Part shown: one piece after another, positions 63,276-64,000 of the stretch
Numbering within the stretch: the first letter of the stretch is position 1
Layout: each line of letters starts with the position of its first letter
Source: Affinibrenneria salicis
GTDB taxonomy: Bacteria > Pseudomonadota > Gammaproteobacteria > Enterobacterales > Enterobacteriaceae
Assembly (NCBI RefSeq): GCF_008710095.1
Contig: NZ_VYKJ01000004.1
Span: 248,001-312,000, forward strand
Direction: 5' to 3'
Length of the DNA stretch: 64,000 nucleotides
Translations under genes and position numbers: made by a program
Notes under the pieces: model-generated
Told to the model about the DNA's origin: nothing
Databases searched by the model: none
What the model saw: only the letters and a program-made list of their open reading frames with translations

Positions 63276-63818
63276 ATGAAAACTCTGTCGCGCGCTTTTT
63301 CGCTGTTCTGCGCCCTTGCGGCTCTGCCCGCCGACGGACCATGGGCGCGATCGTCGATGCTGGATCTAACGGTGGGCGAGAAGGACGGCAAGCCCTGCTT
63401 TGCTCCGCAGCCTGACGGGGAAAACCGTCGCTATCGCTTACGGCTGGCCTGGGTGAGCGTTGCCGCCGATCCGGTTGCCGCGGCCGGGCCGGCGCGGGTC
63501 GTCTGGGCCTCGGGTCTGCCGCCGCCGCCCGGCGAGTACACGACGGGCGCAGGGGAGTGCCTGCTTTACGGCCAGCGGGTGGCGGGCGAGACGCTCATTA
63601 CGTCTCCGCAGCCGCTGCAGGCGGGGATTCGCTATACGGTAACCATAAACGCCTTCCTGCGCGCGGGCAGCCGCGGCGCGCTGAACCGGCGCTACGCCGG
63701 GCAGTTCTGTCTGGCGCGCGATCGGCGCGGCGCTCTCCGCGTGCACGATCTGTGGCATGGCGCGCGCGCCGACGTGGCTGCCGACGATCCCTGCCGTGCG
63801 CTGTTTCTGCGGCCCTGA
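63276..63818 (+). CDS. Small exported protein, possibly of a T6SS-immunity-like family
   Basis: A 180-residue protein with a signal-like N-terminus (MKTLSRAFSLFCALAALPA). GAGG lies 5 bases before the ATG at 63276. The order GKPCFAPQP, YRLRLAWVSV, GECLLYGQR, GIRYTVTINAF and GQFCLARD recalls a family of enterobacterial periplasmic lipoproteins annotated as possible T6SS immunity proteins, but here no lipobox Cys is seen. No effector gene is beside it. Function is uncertain. Confidence 0.5.
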   Translation: MKTLSRAFSLFCALAALPADGPWARSSMLDLTVGEKDGKPCFAPQPDGENRRYRLRLAWVSVAADPVAAAGPARVVWASGLPPPPGEYTTGAGECLLYGQRVAGETLITSPQPLQAGIRYTVTINAFLRAGSRGALNRRYAGQFCLARDRRGALRVHDLWHGARADVAADDPCRALFLRP

Positions 63819-64000
63819 GCGCGGCGCCAGTCTGCGCGCGCAGGCCTGTATATACTCTCTGCGGCGTTGAGGATAAAACGGCAGGCGGCCGGAGACGGTT
63901 TACCGATCGAGAACGGCCGGCCCGGCGGCGTCACAGACCGGGCGCCGTTCGCGCCTGCGCAGCCATGTCATCAGACTCTTGCTATTCATTGGCCGGGCAT
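63819..64000. other. Unassigned end of window
   Basis: No gene or strong signal is visible in the last 180 bases. Confidence 0.4.

Overview
The window is high-GC chromosomal DNA from a gammaproteobacterium of the order Enterobacterales. Evidence includes the close match of FdoGHI-FdhE, LgoR/LgoD, UxaB/UxaA and HutW/HutX to enterobacterial families, lambda-type phage genes, and many ERIC-like intergenic repeats. Gene content (levansucrase, raffinose uptake, galactonate/tagaturonate catabolism, a plant-type LuxR solo beside proline iminopeptidase) suggests a plant-associated bacterium of the Pectobacteriaceae/Yersiniaceae kind. The species cannot be named from the sequence alone.

Layout. 1-2139: end of an anaerobic heme-degradation operon (hutW partial, hutX, chuY-like). 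2140-6806: a stretch rich in repeats, with an octamer array, a possible MITE, a glutamine amidotransferase, a RES/Xre toxin-antitoxin pair, an e(P4)-type acid phosphatase lipoprotein and a heptamer/hexamer array inside an ERIC-like element. 6807-12329: the respiratory formate dehydrogenase operon fdoGHI-fdhE, with Cys in place of selenocysteine. 12351-16530 (minus): a Bcr/CflA drug exporter with a TetR regulator and a 42-bp palindrome, and an S9 prolyl oligopeptidase. 16531-17916: three ERIC-like elements, then alkB. 18164-23427: raffinose cluster rafA-rafB-rafY behind two LacI-type operators. 23428-27863: a prophage remnant (cI repressor, small ORF, Q antiterminator, late promoter, two terminators, holin) running straight into a levansucrase gene. 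28646-33758: lgoR, divergent from lgoD-uxaB-uxaA. 33759-45686: a sigma54-type promoter and a urea amidolyase/uptake cluster, atzF-uca-gntR-urtABCDE. 45709-51317 (minus): a complete tripartite RND efflux operon. 52814-60496: proline iminopeptidase, a LuxR solo carrying plant-type substitutions, and a five-gene peptide ABC transporter. 60705-63818: PQQ glucose dehydrogenase and a small exported protein.

How the parts work together. Raffinose would enter through RafY and RafB and be split by RafA into galactose and sucrose; no sucrose hydrolase is seen beside it, but levansucrase lies 3.1 kb downstream and uses sucrose. LgoD and UxaB/UxaA form a route from L-galactonate via tagaturonate to altronate and then 2-keto-3-deoxygluconate. 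Urea is imported by UrtABCDE and split by ATP-dependent urea carboxylase and allophanate hydrolase; no urease is seen. The pip-LuxR-ABC block matches the layout of plant-signal-responsive LuxR systems.

The two most interesting units are the phage late-control module placed in front of levansucrase and the plant-type LuxR solo with its peptidase and peptide transporter. A third is the ERIC-like family, in which short tandem repeats appear to have expanded inside one end of the element.
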